Notes: generated from the sequence alone by a model not told the origin. Counted from the first letter of the stretch, positions 1 through 10,816 are shown. The stretch is 64,000 nucleotides of DNA from Euborellia annulipes (GCA_023213315.1 JAKCPI010005185.1:62001-126000), one strand, 5' to 3'. Made by a program: numbers and translations.

Positions 1-543
1 TTTTTTGCACCACTCGAAATTATTCACACCCAGACTATTGTAAATAAAGCATATAAAATGCTTGGTTTTATAAAAAGAAATACCACACATTTTGTGGAAA
101 AAAAGACAATATTAAGGTTGTATTATTCACTGGTCAGATCACAGCTTGAGTATGCGCCTGTGATATGGTTCCCATCAACAAATCTTCAAACCGATCTGAT
201 TGAAGGTGTTCAAAAGAAATTTTTAAAGTATTTGTTTTTTAAGGAAGTTGGGCTCTCTGGTGCAATGGTTCCTTATAATGAACTATTAAATCTTTTTTAT
301 TTAAAGAGCCTTCTTGAAAGAAGGAGGGATGTACTTATTAAGAATATTGAGGATCTTCTGGGAAATCGTTGGGACTGTTGCGATTTACTTGCCAAGGTGG
401 GCTTCAGAGTCCCGGCGTTTTCCCTGAGGTCCAGTTCCTTGTTTTACCTAGAAAGAGCACGAACTAGGGTATTGGAAAAATCTCCTATATTTAGGATGTG
501 CTCTGAATATGCTAGAAGAGAGTCCAGCCTCCTTCACAATTGA
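1..543 (+). pseudogene. non-LTR retrotransposon ORF2, C-terminal part of reverse transcriptase region
   Basis: The frame is open from the first base to a TGA at 541-543, so the protein enters from outside the window (about 180 codons; the Met at 58 is internal). Residues such as VNKAYKMLGFIKRN followed by LYYSLVRSQLEYAPVIW match the segment after the palm and thumb in Jockey/CR1/I-type non-LTR reverse transcriptases, which copy the element RNA at a nicked target. The YADD catalytic motif lies upstream of the window and cannot be seen. The rest is a basic tail with no endonuclease or RNase H. The reading frame is intact over this stretch, so the copy is young or 5'-truncated rather than badly decayed. 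Clade is uncertain. A 3' UTR and ATTAA-repeat tail follow. Confidence 0.8.
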
Positions 544-661
544 AATTGTAAACATCAAAATACTAAACTGTAAATTATTCTGTATTCCTGATCTCTCTGT
601 AATTGGAGTCAACAACCTCTGTTGAGAGATTCTATTTCATTAAATTAAATTAAATTAAATT
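544..661 (+). mobile_element. 3' UTR and ATTAA-repeat tail of the non-LTR retrotransposon
   Basis: About 100 bases of non-coding sequence follow the ORF2 stop and end in four to five units of an ATTAA-type repeat at 639-661. Simple-repeat 3' tails, rather than poly(A), are typical of several non-LTR clades. The 5' target duplication is outside the window, so the insertion site cannot be verified. Confidence 0.65.
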
Positions 662-735
662 ATAAACCGACTTCGACAAATATCTTTCCGTCTCAAACAA
701 GGGATGATTATGTTGATGATCTTAAGCCTCTATCA

Positions 736-1103
736 GATCTATTCTCTAAAAACAGACGTTAAAATTTAACATCATAAAGTAGGTGTTAAAAAGTAAAGTA
801 ATAACACCAGCATTAAAAATGCTATTCTCTAAATCAAGTTTTAACAGAGAGGTTAATAGGTTACTTTTATCTCAAAGCTTTCAAAATCGTAACCTTACTT
901 TTTGTTTAAAGACGCCATTATACGGCGTTAAAATACCCCGTAGACATGATATTAATTTTTAACACTATAGACTAAATGTTAACGCTTTGGAGTTCAAATT
1001 TTTTCTTTGCAGAATAGCAATTTGAGGCAAGGAGGTGTTAAAATGAATTAATTCTGATTTCAGATGTAAAAAGTTAACGTTTTTGTTTAGAGAATAGTCT
1101 GTA
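736..1103. mobile_element. TIR element of MITE type (TATTCTCTAAA termini)
   Basis: The left end reads CTATTCTCTAAAAACAGACG and the right end is its imperfect reverse complement (AACGTTTTTGTTTAGAGAATAG). A third internal copy of TATTCTCTAAA lies near 822. The inside is rich in GTTAA words and has no coding sequence. This fits a short non-autonomous DNA transposon; the superfamily is not assigned and the target duplication is not clear. Confidence 0.45.
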
Positions 1104-1267
1104 TAAGAGTTAAGAGATCAATATAACTCATAGGCGTTACCAATATCAGCCCAGATCGTAGTTAAATTGCTAAGACCTAAAGTTCGGTATAAGAATTAAC
1201 TAACAGGTGAAATTATGAACACAAGCCTTGTTTATTTTTGAATTTAGAAACTTAATATTCCTCACTG

Positions 1268-1370
1268 TACATTTCGATGTTAAAACATCATCATCAGAAC
1301 CTTATTACGAAATTATTACAGTCCGTTTGTAATAAGATTCTGATGATGATGTCTTAACATCGAAATGTAT
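1268..1370. mobile_element. inverted pair of hammerhead-like motifs (Penelope-like remnant)
   Basis: Arms 1268-1308 and 1330-1370 are inverted copies. On the plus strand, 1340-1365 reads CTGATGA, T, GATGT-CTTA-ACATC, GAAA: a hammerhead core with a 5-bp stem II. The minus-strand copy at 1272-1297 has the same arrangement. Stem I pairing is weak in both, so they may be inactive. Hammerheads of this kind are known from pseudo-LTRs of Penelope-like elements; the link to that family is inferred. Confidence 0.5.
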
Positions 1371-1537
1371 AAACCAAAATAAAACTCCTTTTTAAACTAA
1401 ACCTAGAGTGTTTACTTTTAACTATTTTATCAACTATAAAATTACCTTTTTATTAAAATTACGACACATTTACGTATTTTCTTACAAGCATTTATAATTT
1501 TCTTATCTCTCCTTTATTTGATAGTTAGTTTTTAAGT

Positions 1538-2560
1538 AAAAAATCTGGTGTGACTGGCGCACAGCACACAACTTTCTCTTACCCTTCGGTAAGAGAAAGT
1601 TGTGCACCGTGCTGGTCACACCAGATTTTTTGTGTCGAGATATATTTAGTTTCCCATAGCACCTTAGTTTCAAACTTGCATTTTAAATGTTGACTGCTTG
1701 AAATAAACTATGGTTATTTTTCAAAATTTTAATCTCATATTTGGACATTTTATACACAATATAGAATCGTAAATAAATACAAAATTTCATAAGAATTGGA
1801 AAAAAAAATTTTAAAAGCCTAAAAAGTTCCAAAGGGGACCCCCTGTTGAATCGAAATTAACATACAAATCCCTATAGGAAATTAACATTAGGCCTATGAG
1901 AGAAGGCGGAGAGACAGACGATAATGTTTGCAAGTGAGAGAGAGAGAGAGAGTGAGATATGTTTTCTCCGAAACAATCAAAGACAGAAATAAAATAAAAA
2001 CAAATGGGAATTTAAATAATAATTGATTTTTAATCTAATAAAAAGAAAAAGATTTAAATTCCGTTACCATGGCAACCAGTTCTATCTTTCCTATGAAGAA
2101 CAAGAGTAAAGTGGTCTTCAGAAGATTTCAACGGCAAAATGAGAATATACATTTTAAAGAGCATCTAAAAAATAGTTGATTTATGAATTTAAAAAAAAAA
2201 TCCTTGGAGGGAATTTTGAGAAAATCGAAAAAAACTGAAAAAGTACTCCAGTAAAGTACTAGTACTTTTTGGCCGATTTTGTTCAAAAGCTTATTTTGAG
2301 ATTCTTCAAAGGTACCTAATTTAAATATAAAATTTCAATCCGGTAGCTCAATTCCTTCATGCTAAAAATCTGTCCACACATACAGACGCACGCACACACA
2401 TACACACACACACACACACAGACCAATTTGCGGGACCCACTTTTTTGGACTCAGGGGACCTCAAAACATGTATATCCATCAAAATCTCGACATCGAATTT
2501 TTGACATGATCGCAATACTTTCTCTCTCTATATATTTCATATATAGGCTAAGAGAAAGTA
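1538..2560 (+). repeat. family H repeat, full-length copy (hairpin to R end)
   Basis: Near-complete copy of the dominant repeat. The P hairpin (1538-1631) pairs AATCTGGTGTGAC with its complement around a cUUCGg loop. Then come GTGTCGAGATATATTTAG, a conserved central region with the 16-bp palindrome AAAGTACTAGTACTTT at 2253-2268, a CA microsatellite (2391-2420) and the R terminus (2515-2560, ending TAAGAGAAAGTA). No coding frame of note is present. It faces an inverted copy at 3990-5038. Confidence 0.75.
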
Positions 2561-2839
2561 AAATTATTCTCAAACTTGTAATCGAAGATGATATAATAAT
2601 TTTTGATCGAAATAAATAGGACTTTAATCTGTCTAATGGGTCAGAGTACAAGCATAATCCATTAGCTATTTTGTCTGTATTGGGATTACAAATCCCTGTG
2701 CATTAGAGGATGGGTATGGGGTAGGGGGTGTTGGATGGGTGCTTCCGCGTTTGCAACATGAAACTTGCACCAACTGTTTCTTATCGCTTGCTCTCTCTTT
2801 TGCCGAAGGTTTATCAGTCGTTTGTGTAAGTATATATTC

Positions 2840-2882
<43 letters not shown>

Positions 2883-3185
2883 GTACGGGTGCTTTGGCAA
2901 GCGATAAAAAGCCCGTAGGGCCTGGGGCGGTTCCTACCCCCTCCTCTCCGCCCTTCTCGTGATGGGAAAGCAATTGAGAGAAGCCATCAATCTTGATCCG
3001 TGTTCACGTTAGTTTGCCTGGCTTTGTCTATCAACTAATAGTAAAACAATCCGGAGTCACATCTGCGTTACCACCATCTCAAGGAGTCTACATTTATCGT
3101 TAAAATTTTTTTTTTTTTAACTAACTGCTAGGTCGTTAATTTTTTTTTTTTCAAATCCCTCAAGAATAATTATACTATTTCGAAA
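2561..3185. other. spacer between inverted family H copies; TA microsatellite
   Basis: Contains a (TA)n run at about 2847-2877 and a GC-richer patch at 2890-2965. The two overlapping frames of 65-95 codons here are driven by the TA repeat (alternating Tyr-Ile) and are not convincing genes. No known element was recognised. Confidence 0.4.
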
Positions 3186-3330
3186 ATAGTACGAGAGCAG
3201 TTCAATATGTCTGTGACTTTTTGAATGAAACACATGTTTTTGGATAAAAAAATTATTTTATTTTTCAACGTAGTCTCCTTTGAGCTCTATATACTTTGTC
3301 CAACGTTTCTCCAATTTTTTATCCATTCCA
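3186..3330 (-). pseudogene. mariner transposase C-terminus and terminal repeat
   Basis: On the minus strand, 3323-3258 encodes DK followed by KLEKRWTKYIELKGDYVEK and a TAA stop. This matches the conserved C-terminal end of mariner-family DDE transposases. The sequence after the stop (to about 3190) ends in AGTCACAGACATATTGAACT and continues as a terminal inverted repeat. Everything upstream of the last 22 codons is missing, so this is a 5'-deleted fossil. Confidence 0.7.
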
Positions 3331-3989
3331 AAAAATAAAATTTGTCGAGGACATCAAAATAAAATCACCAGTGCTAGTATTTGAAGGTATTATTTAAAAA
3401 AGTAAAAATGTTCATCCCCCAGAGAGGACTTCCTCTAATTTGAATCTTCCAGCCAACCGACTAAATTGCATTAATCCGTCCCTGAGCAGTGATTGAATTT
3501 TTTATTTACTTTAAATTTCAAAAAGAATTAAGGAATAAAAAAAAAAGGCAAAATCAGATCCTTAAAGATTGCATTACCTGACTAATATGAATTCGACACT
3601 TAAAAAGTAAATATTCAACTATAATTCCAAATATCTTTTCAAGACTTAAAGAGACAGAAATGAAATATATTACCCAGGTAGGGGCGAACGCAGGGGAGAT
3701 ATAATCCCTCATCCCTCTCTTTTTGTTGTTGTAATTCGAGATAAAGGAATCTTTGAAAGATGTTTTTCTTTATCTCCTTCGGTCAACCAGATTCAATTAA
3801 CAATAGGATTGGGTGATTGGATTAAAACTAAACAACTTAATCCAATTAGATGCTTTTCTATAGCTTATACAATGTTTCAATTACTTTTATTACAAAAGGA
3901 AACATTATATTAGTTATAGGTAACATAATAAAAATAATAAAGCCATATATTAATTTCCGTTTTTATATAGTATTTATTATTACATTTTT
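3331..3989. other. unannotated AT-rich stretch
   Basis: No coding frame and no recognisable repeat. A short GC-richer patch near 3680-3712 has no identifiable function. Confidence 0.3.
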
Positions 3990-4148
3990 TACTTTCTCTT
4001 AGCCTATATATGAAATATATAGGAGAGAAAGTATTGCGATCATGTCAAAAATTCGATGTCGAGATTTTGATGGATATACATGTTTTGAGGTCCCCTGAGT
4101 CCAAAAAAGTGGGTCCCGCAAATTGGTCTGTGTGTGTGTATGTGTGTA

Positions 4149-4179
<31 letters not shown>

Positions 4180-5038
4180 CTGTATGTGTGGACAGATTTT
4201 TAGCATGAAGGAATTGAGCTACCGGATTGAAATTTTATATTTAACTTAGGTACCTTCCCACACGCTCAAAATAAGCTTTTGAACAAAATCGGCCAAAAAG
4301 TACTAGTACTTTACTGATGTACTTTTTCAGTTTTTTTCGATTTTCTCAAAATTCCCTCCAAGGATTTTTTTTTAAATTCAAAAATCAATTATTTTTTAGA
4401 TGCTCTTTAAAATGTATATTCTCATTTTGCCGTTGAAATCTTCTGAAGACCACTTTACTCTTGTTCTTCATAGGAAAGATAGAAATGGTTGCCATGGTAA
4501 CGGAATTTAAATCTTTTTCTTTTTATTAGATTAAAAATCAATTATTATTTAAATTCCCATTTTTTTTAAATTTATTTGTGTCTTTAATTGTTTCAAAGAA
4601 AACATAAATGTCTCTCTCTCACTTGCAAACATTATCGTCTGTCTCTACTCTTTTTTAAATTCCCTTTCCACCTTATCTTCGCATAGAAACAATGTTAATT
4701 TCCTATAGGGATTTGTATGTTAATTTCGATTCAAAAGGGGGTCCCCTTTAGAACTTTTTAGGCATTTAAAATTTTTTTTCCAATTCTTATGAAATTTTGT
4801 ATTTATTTACGATTCTATATTGTGTATAAAATGTCCAAATATGAGATTAAAATTTTGAAAAATAACCATAGTTTATTTGAAGCAGTCAACATTTAAAATG
4901 CAAGTTTGAAACTAAGGTGCTATCGGAAACTAAATATATCTCGACACAAAAAATCTGGTGTGATCAGCACAGTCGCAACTTCTCTTACCGAAGGGTAAGA
5001 GAAAGTTGTGTGCTGTGCGCCAGTCACACCAGATTTTT
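3990..5038 (-). repeat. family H repeat, full-length copy, inverted relative to 1538-2560
   Basis: Starts with the R terminus TACTTTCTCTTAGCC at 3990, then a TG microsatellite (4126-4180), the 16-bp core palindrome at 4297-4312, and ends with the P hairpin at 4948-5038, where CTTACC and GGTAAG flank the loop. It aligns base for base with the reverse complement of 1538-2560 over most of its length. Confidence 0.75.
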
Positions 5039-5168
5039 TTTTTTATTATACTGGTAAATATAATTACATTTTGAACAAATATTCAATGATTTAAAAATAT
5101 TACAAACTGAAACCTCGCCACAGGTTCTTTCTTCAGCCAGATTGTCCAGAAAATTTCTCAGATCTTTT

Positions 5169-5215
5169 TTTTACTTTCTCTTACTTTATATGTGAAATAT
5201 ATAGAGAGAAAGCAT
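5169..5215 (-). repeat. family H R-end fragment
   Basis: TACTTTCTCTTACTTTATAT followed by GAAATATATAGAGAGAAAG is the R terminus alone. The sequence after it is unrelated, so the copy is truncated within about 50 bp. Confidence 0.6.
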
Positions 5216-5715
5216 TGTTTAGATTCTTTGAAAAAAAAAAAAAAAAAATTTCAACTCGTTAGTACAAGGGTATTTTATGGCTGGTGTAATTTGTATCAGG
5301 AATGAAAGTTAGAAGAAAACGCAGCCAGAGTTTTTTTCTTTAAAAAATATATTTTAAAGTGAAACTTTAATTGAATGCCATCAAATTTTTTTCGCTCTTC
5401 TGCCAACTTGTCGCGTTACAAGCCACGTCAAAGGCCGTGACGCTACAAGCCATGACGTCACAAGCGGTGACGACAAAAATAGGAAAGTTGAAATTTAATA
5501 TTAATATATGACGAATTATAAAAAATAATTGTGAGATTTAATTATTCAATTTTTAAATTGATAAAATATAATTTTTAAAATAATTTAAAATGATTCAAAT
5601 CTTCAATTACTAAATAAATATTGTTCTCAGTTTTTAACATGTGTCTATTGATTTCCCATTATCGTTCCCATTTTCCAATTATTAAGTTAAGATTAAATAC
5701 CCTTAATTAAATAAT

Positions 5716-5909
5716 TTTCTGAAAATTTTCAGTTAAACGCCTACTATCCGAAAAAAAGTTTCACTTGCAACGTAGTTTCATAAAACCACACAATGATTTT
5801 TAACAGCTGACATTTCTGAAAATTTGCAGTTAAACGCCTACTATCCGAAAAAAAGTTTCACTTGCATCGTAGTTTCATAAAACCACACAATGATTTTTAA
5901 CAGCTGACA
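5716..5909. repeat. 97-bp direct tandem duplication
   Basis: Two copies (5716-5812 and 5813-5909) of a unit containing GCCTACTATCCGAAAAAAAG and CACACAATGATTTTTAACAG differ at only a few positions. The second copy runs into the hammerhead-like motif at 5899-5942; the first copy ends just before it would reach the ribozyme core. Confidence 0.8.
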
Positions 5910-5942
5910 TTTCGGCTTGGTTAAGCCATCTTCAGAGCTGTT
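5899..5942 (-). ncRNA. hammerhead ribozyme candidate (Penelope-like type)
   Basis: Read on the minus strand: AACAGCT (stem I, 5' side), CTGAAGA (core), T, GGCTT-AACC-AAGCC (stem II, 5 bp plus loop), GAAA (core), TGTC (cleavage triplet GUC), AGCTGTT (stem I, 3' side, 7 of 7 pairs). All invariant core bases of a type I hammerhead are present, with almost no stem III as in the minimal hammerheads described in Penelope-like retroelements. An extra U between CTGAAGA and stem II recurs in the other motifs of this window and is the main departure from the canonical core. Activity is inferred, not shown. Confidence 0.6.
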
Positions 5943-6039
5943 AGTTGTGATTATGAGCATATATTTGGAATTGTATTCAGTATTGACTTTTGAGATAACG
6001 TTAGAAAAAAAGTTTTTTGTTTAAGAAAAAACTTTTTCC

Positions 6040-6340
6040 TTCTTCTATCACTATATTAAGGTTTTGGCCAGGTTTTCCTTAACAGCAAGAGGCGATGTCG
6101 AGGTGGCTAATGCAACGTTTCCTCCTGGCCTCGTGGCTTGCGCGAATTTTTGATAATTGTTTTTTTTATTTCTTTCGATAGAAATGCATGAACATGTTGT
6201 TTGTTAATGAGCATACATTTCTATTTTTTTTCTTTTGCTGTATTTGTTGTTATTGTATTGTGTTTTTTGGACCTAGCTACCGAGGACTGATACCTCCAAG
6301 CGGGTCTTAATAAATTTATTTATTTATTTATTTATTTAAT
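6040..6340 (+). mobile_element. 3' end of a non-LTR-type retroelement with TTTA tail
   Basis: A moderately GC-rich segment ends GGACTGATACCTCCAAGCGG, then a run of five to six TTTA units (6312-6340). No ORF2 coding sequence is visible, so this would be a heavily 5'-truncated insertion. It sits between the minus-strand hammerhead at 5899-5942 and a plus-strand half-motif at 6350-6382. Confidence 0.4.
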
Positions 6341-6349
6341 GTAACAATT

Positions 6350-6382
6350 GTCTCCAAAAGACCGAAACGTCAGCTGTTAATG
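6350..6382 (+). ncRNA. hammerhead 3' half-motif
   Basis: GTCTCCAAAAGAC forms a stem II-like hairpin followed by CGAAACGTCAGCTGTTA, the same 3' strand as in the complete minus-strand motif at 5899-5942. The CTGANGA box is missing, apparently removed at the junction with the TTTA tail. It is probably a broken partner of an original inverted pair. Confidence 0.45.
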
Positions 6383-7069
6383 TTATATATTTTTTAAAGA
6401 AAATATTCTTGCTGCGTTTTCTTCTTTCACAAAAATTTCAACCATCTTTTAATCTACAGTAGTTAATTATATATATATTCAAATATTGTTGCATATTATA
6501 TGTACCTAATTTATCCGTTTATTTATTTTTAAATTTAGTCTATTTATAAAAATCATAAGTAAAAATTAATAAATTGACAACCAAATGGACGTACAGAAAA
6601 ATTGTTTATTAAAATTTCAAAAATAAACACAAAATCGATAAGAAATAAAAGCTATGCTTTTTATAGATTTGATATTTGTGCACGTATTAACTTATATATT
6701 TACGATGCCGGCGTACACAATATTTCAAAATATTTTATAAACATTTTTTTCTAAAATATATATATATATTGTAAACTATATATTTATATTTTTTTTTTCA
6801 TTTGTGTTGCAAATAATTTTTTTTTTAAATATTTTTCCCTGAGAGAGCTCCCACTGGAATACGGTACAGCCTTCGATGGGAATCTATGATTTAGAGGAAA
6901 TCTAGAATTTGAAATTTATTAAACAATACAAAGGTTATTAGCGCTTCCCGTTGATGTGGCTTAGTTTATATTTGTTCAGAAATTCAAATCATCTTTGGAA
7001 ATGTATACACTTTATTTTTATTCTACCTAGAGTTTAATTTTTATTTAAAATAATTTAAGAAAGAGTTTC
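6383..7069. other. unannotated AT-rich stretch
   Basis: Very A+T-rich with TA runs near 6770. No supported gene or element; 6900-7060 may be the decayed 3' region of the adjacent I-like element. Confidence 0.3.
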
Positions 7070-7270
7070 TCAGTTGCTTGACACTCTGTTAAAATGTGTT
7101 CCCCAGTAACTACAAGATGGAGGGTCGGATTTTAGGACCAGAAGCAAATTTGTTGCTTTACAGTTGCCTATTCGCATTCTGGTAAAGATTACATCTTCTT
7201 CTTTCATTATTGTCAGGACATTATCATCTCTTACTAAAGGATTAATGATCCTGAGCTTGTTATCTCTTAT
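7070..7270 (-). pseudogene. I-like non-LTR retrotransposon, C-terminal remnant
   Basis: The minus-strand frame from 7270 to the TGA at 7072-7070 reads DNKLRIINPLVRDD, then EEDVIFTRMRIGNCKATN and LLLVLKSDPPSC. This order (NKL-x-I-x-P, E-x-V-x-x-T-R-x-R-I-G, then a PP-x-C motif) is the conserved region after RNase H in I/R1-group elements, which leads into a zinc-knuckle-like Cys/His segment. Here the second part of the knuckle is lost and the frame ends after about 67 codons. No start codon or upstream domains remain. It is a dead fragment; the family call rests on motif order only. Confidence 0.6.
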
Positions 7271-8605
7271 CAGAAACTAAAAACTTCATTATCGTGTTCG
7301 AGAAAAAAACTTTTATTTCGGCTGAAAACACAAAGTGACAAATTTATAAATTTTTCCGGTTCTAATTAAGTCATTTTAGAAGCCACCGGAGAGAAATTGA
7401 AATTTTTTTAATTAATCCAATAATTCACTTCAAAAATAAATATTTAATTTAAAATAACAGGTCATGTTTTTTTATGTCTGTCACTTGTGTTTATTAATTT
7501 CAACTGGAATAATGATATTTATTTTTTTTTTTTTTTACATTAAAATTTTATTCTCCCCTCATTTTAAGGAAGAGGGTAGGAGCAGCGTTTCGTCCCCTGA
7601 AACGTGGAAATATTAAAAAGATCCCTAACAAGATATACGTATAAATATTTTTAGATGATTATTGTCAGCTAATAATTTAAAAAAATTGCCCAGCACCTTT
7701 TTTTTCATTAAAGAATTGATGTAAATAATTTAAACCTAAATTCAATTTGGCCTACAATATTTTTTCTTCTGTCAACGATGGCAAATGGGTTATCGACTTG
7801 AAGCAGCGTCCTGCTGTCTCGATAAAAATATGCTGACGTAAAATATGAAAATCTTGTAGCAGAATTGAAATGGCAAAAAAAGTCGTTTTGGATCAATGTG
7901 ACCCATCGCTTTTTCGAGGTTTGGAAAAATGGAGGTCAGATGTTTGTTCTTTTCAACGGTTAAAAATAAATTGGAAAAAAACATACATACGTGAATAATT
8001 CAATCTTATATAATAATTTTTTCCGCTAACTTCAATTATATCCAGTCAATAAAATAATATAATATTAAAAAATCCCCAACGTTAAGAATAAAATACTTTC
8101 GCATGGATTCTGTGTGTAATAAATAAAATAATAAATGTTGATATGTGTTTTTTTCCTAAAATGATTCAGACTCCCATTTTATAAAAAGTCCTTAGACGCG
8201 TACATAAATAACTAGGACAGGCAGAAAATTAGACTACTATCCTTATATTCTCCTATGGACGATTTTTTTTCTCATCCTTTTTCCAGAATTATTTTTATGG
8301 TTATCTACGAGTTACTTTCCAGGAGCTCGGAAGAAACTTGGCTTGAGTTGGCTGCACTTAATAACCAAGACAGCTTGTTGTATAACGTTATATTGAGAAA
8401 ATTTTATAGCAAAAACTGTTATGCCTCGTCGTTGTTTGTAGATAGATTATAAAGCGCTGCTGGCTGCCTTAAACAAGGAGCGACAAGAGGATGCTTTTTT
8501 TTTTTTGAAAAAAATACATAAGAATATTGATTAATTGATTTAGAATTTCACGATTGTTATTATTAGAAATAAAGGCATTAACAAAATAAAAATAGTCCCT
8601 TCAAT
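7271..8605. other. AT-rich stretch with two weak frames
   Basis: Frames at 7708-7984 (minus) and 8255-8452 (plus; contains SRSSEETWLELAALNNQDSL) are slightly less biased than their surroundings. They match nothing I recognise, lack splice or promoter context and are probably chance. A CACGATTGTTATTATTAGAA word at 8549, shared with 11033 and 23819, marks a dispersed Penelope-like repeat. Confidence 0.3.
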
Positions 8606-9418
8606 TTTTACATTCTCTAAAGTATTGATATGACATTCATGTCAAAAATTCGATTTCGAGGTGTTAATGTTCAAAATAAATTATGAAGTAAATAAGCTTC
8701 GATGATGAAATTTTATATTTTCGCTCAGGGGCCCACATCTTGTGGGTACGTGGATGGCGACCACGAGCTGCCCGAGCTGGGACAGGCAGTCCTTCAGTTA
8801 TTTGTGTCTGTCTCTTCCTTCCTCTTTTCAACAGGCGTCAGACCGTACGACGGGCCGGCCTGTCTTATTTCTTCCGGTCGCAAAAACGCTTGATAGGGTT
8901 GGAGGGAAATAGTGAGGTCCGCCGACCCCGCATCGCGGGAAAAAGGCTAGGACAGAAGAAGAAGAAGAAGAAGATGATGAAATTTTATATTTGAGTTAGA
9001 TACCCTTCCGAACAGTTAAAATAAGCTTTTGAACAAAATCGGCCAAAAAGTACTAGTACTTTACTGAAGAAATTTTTAAGTTTTTTCCGATTTTCTCAAA
9101 ATTGGCTCTAACGATTTTGATTAAAATTCATAAATCAACGGTTTTTTAGATGACGGTAGAAACAGTACCTCTATATTTTTTAGATGCTCTTTAAAAAGTT
9201 TATCAGTCAAGTTTTTCGTGAAAATTGTTTGAAGGACACTTTATATTTCAGATTTTTCATTTTTTGACTCTTCCTTCCATAGAACCAATGTTAAATCCCT
9301 ATGGGGATTTGCATGTAAATTTCAATTTAAAAGGGATCTTTTCACACATTCAAAAAAATTTTCTTTAATTTTAATATAGGCTGCCGGAAATTAAATATAT
9401 GACAACACAAAAATCTGT
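8606..9418 (-). repeat. family H repeat, decayed copy split by a SINE
   Basis: R-end words (ATTCATGTCAAAAATTCG) at 8633, the core palindrome at 9047-9062 and P-side words near 9300-9415 are in the usual order, but the P hairpin is reduced to one AAAAATCTG arm. A GAAG-tailed SINE (8721-8972) splits it, with its target duplication made of family H sequence, so the SINE is younger. Confidence 0.65.
8721..8972 (+). mobile_element. GAAG-tailed SINE-like element, copy 1
   Basis: A GC-rich 252-bp unit starts CGCTCAGGGGCCCACATCTT and ends in five to six AAG repeats. It is bounded by a perfect 20-bp target-site duplication (8701-8720 and 8973-8992, starting GATGATGAAATT). That proves retroposition-like insertion. 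No A or B box of RNA polymerase III is visible in the head, which instead has a CCCACA/TGTGGG hairpin. Three more copies share the same 5' boundary, unlike randomly truncated LINEs. Confidence 0.8.
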
Positions 9419-10676
9419 AAAAAATTAATAATTTTTTCAGATGACTGGTGATTTAAAAAAAATTTTCTTGTAGACCGCATTTTAAAACGAACAATAAAAA
9501 AAAAATCATCTCGTTTAGCCAATTTTTTGAAGGACTAGTATGAAGTTTGACAAATTTCTAGTCTTAGGGGATTGTGAAAAGGCATTAAAACGAGAAGTCA
9601 ATCGGCTCTCAGAATCATAAAGCCAAAAGGAAATAATCGATTTGATTTCACATATTGAAGAAATTTGATTATAATTAATTACCCATTTAAGAGATTCAAA
9701 TTATTAGTGCGCTACTCCCCATTTCAAATACTATATGTGCACTTAATTTCAAATAGAGTTTATTGAAAATTGTGGATTTTATAGAACATATACATACATT
9801 TTTCCCATTTAATTTATACCGCATATATATATATATATATAGAAGATAGATATATAGATATAAGGTATATTTTAGAAAATGTTCAATTTCATTATCTTGG
9901 GTGATTTCAAAGCATTAACTCATTTCCTTGGTTCAAAGAGATGGAAACCGAGATGCATATCGCATCTGATTTTATGTAAAGATAACTTAAAAGCAGAGAG
10001 AGAGGAAAATTGAATTCAAGATGGCAACAAAAAAATTATTAATTATTTTTAGACTGAGTTCAAAATAAATTTAAGTAAATGAGAGACGTTTTATTATTAA
10101 AGGAATAATTTATACAAAATTTATTCTATTATTATGCGTATAAATTATATATTAATAAATCAGGCATTTTATCCTCTGAGGTGAAAATCTCGTTCGGATA
10201 AACTCGGATGAGATGAATTTAGCAGAACGAGCGTGAAATAGACAGCTGTTAGGCTATAGAAGTTTTCACTTCTATCAGACGGTCTTAAACAGACATTTTT
10301 TAAAACATATGTTCCTCTGTGGGCCTTTGATATGAATAACCAAGTTACCTAAATTCTTAAAACAACAGGAAGGATTTATAAACTTTTAGATTCACAAAAT
10401 CTTAATTATTTAATATTTAAGACCGAAAATTTTCAGATTTCAGTGGTGTTTGAGAGAGAATTTTTTATGAAACGGATGATATATTATATATAGAATTAAT
10501 CCCTTCGTTCATATTCACTTGATTCGATTCAATAATACCATTTTTTTTAATTACTGACCAACTAAAATGCAATAATTGACTCCGTTTTTATTTGCGTTTA
10601 TTAATTAAATTTCTCGAATGCATTCAGTCAATTTATAACAAAAAGCAAAAATACAAATAGAATATAATTTTTTTCA
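9419..10676. other. unannotated AT-rich stretch
   Basis: Holds a TA microsatellite at about 9824-9842. I see no gene, TIR or retroelement end. Confidence 0.3.
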
Positions 10677-10816
10677 GATCAATAATGTTAAAAGGAAAGG
10701 AAGCCAGCCAAACAGGATGCCTCTATCGAATGGAAATCCATCATCTAGTTAAAGTTTTTTCGATTTATTCTATAGAGGTTACCCTGGTTGGCTAACATCC
10801 TCTCCTTTTATTGATC
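10677..10816. ncRNA. long imperfect hairpin, possible miRNA-like precursor or MITE
   Basis: Arms 10677-10739 and 10760-10816 pair imperfectly over about 50 bases: GATCAATAA with TTATTGATC at the base, then AAAAGGAAAGGA with its CCTCTCCTTTT partner, GCCAGCC/GGTTGGC, GCCTCTAT/ATAGAGG and GAAATC/GATTTATTC, leaving a loop of about 20 bases. The mismatch and bulge pattern resembles a miRNA precursor more than a fresh transposon palindrome. Lack of expression data leaves a foldback MITE equally possible. Confidence 0.4.

Noticed and set aside
2359..2973. Several frames of 65-95 codons
   Set aside because: Driven by CA and TA microsatellites (Thr-His and Tyr-Ile runs) inside or next to a family H copy.
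4010..4249. 79-codon frame with a Val-Cys run
   Set aside because: Product of the TG microsatellite in family H.
8255..8452. 65-codon frame with SRSSEETWLELAALNNQDSL
   Set aside because: Looks mildly protein-like but matches no family I know and has no start or splice support; mentioned under the stretch, not called a gene.
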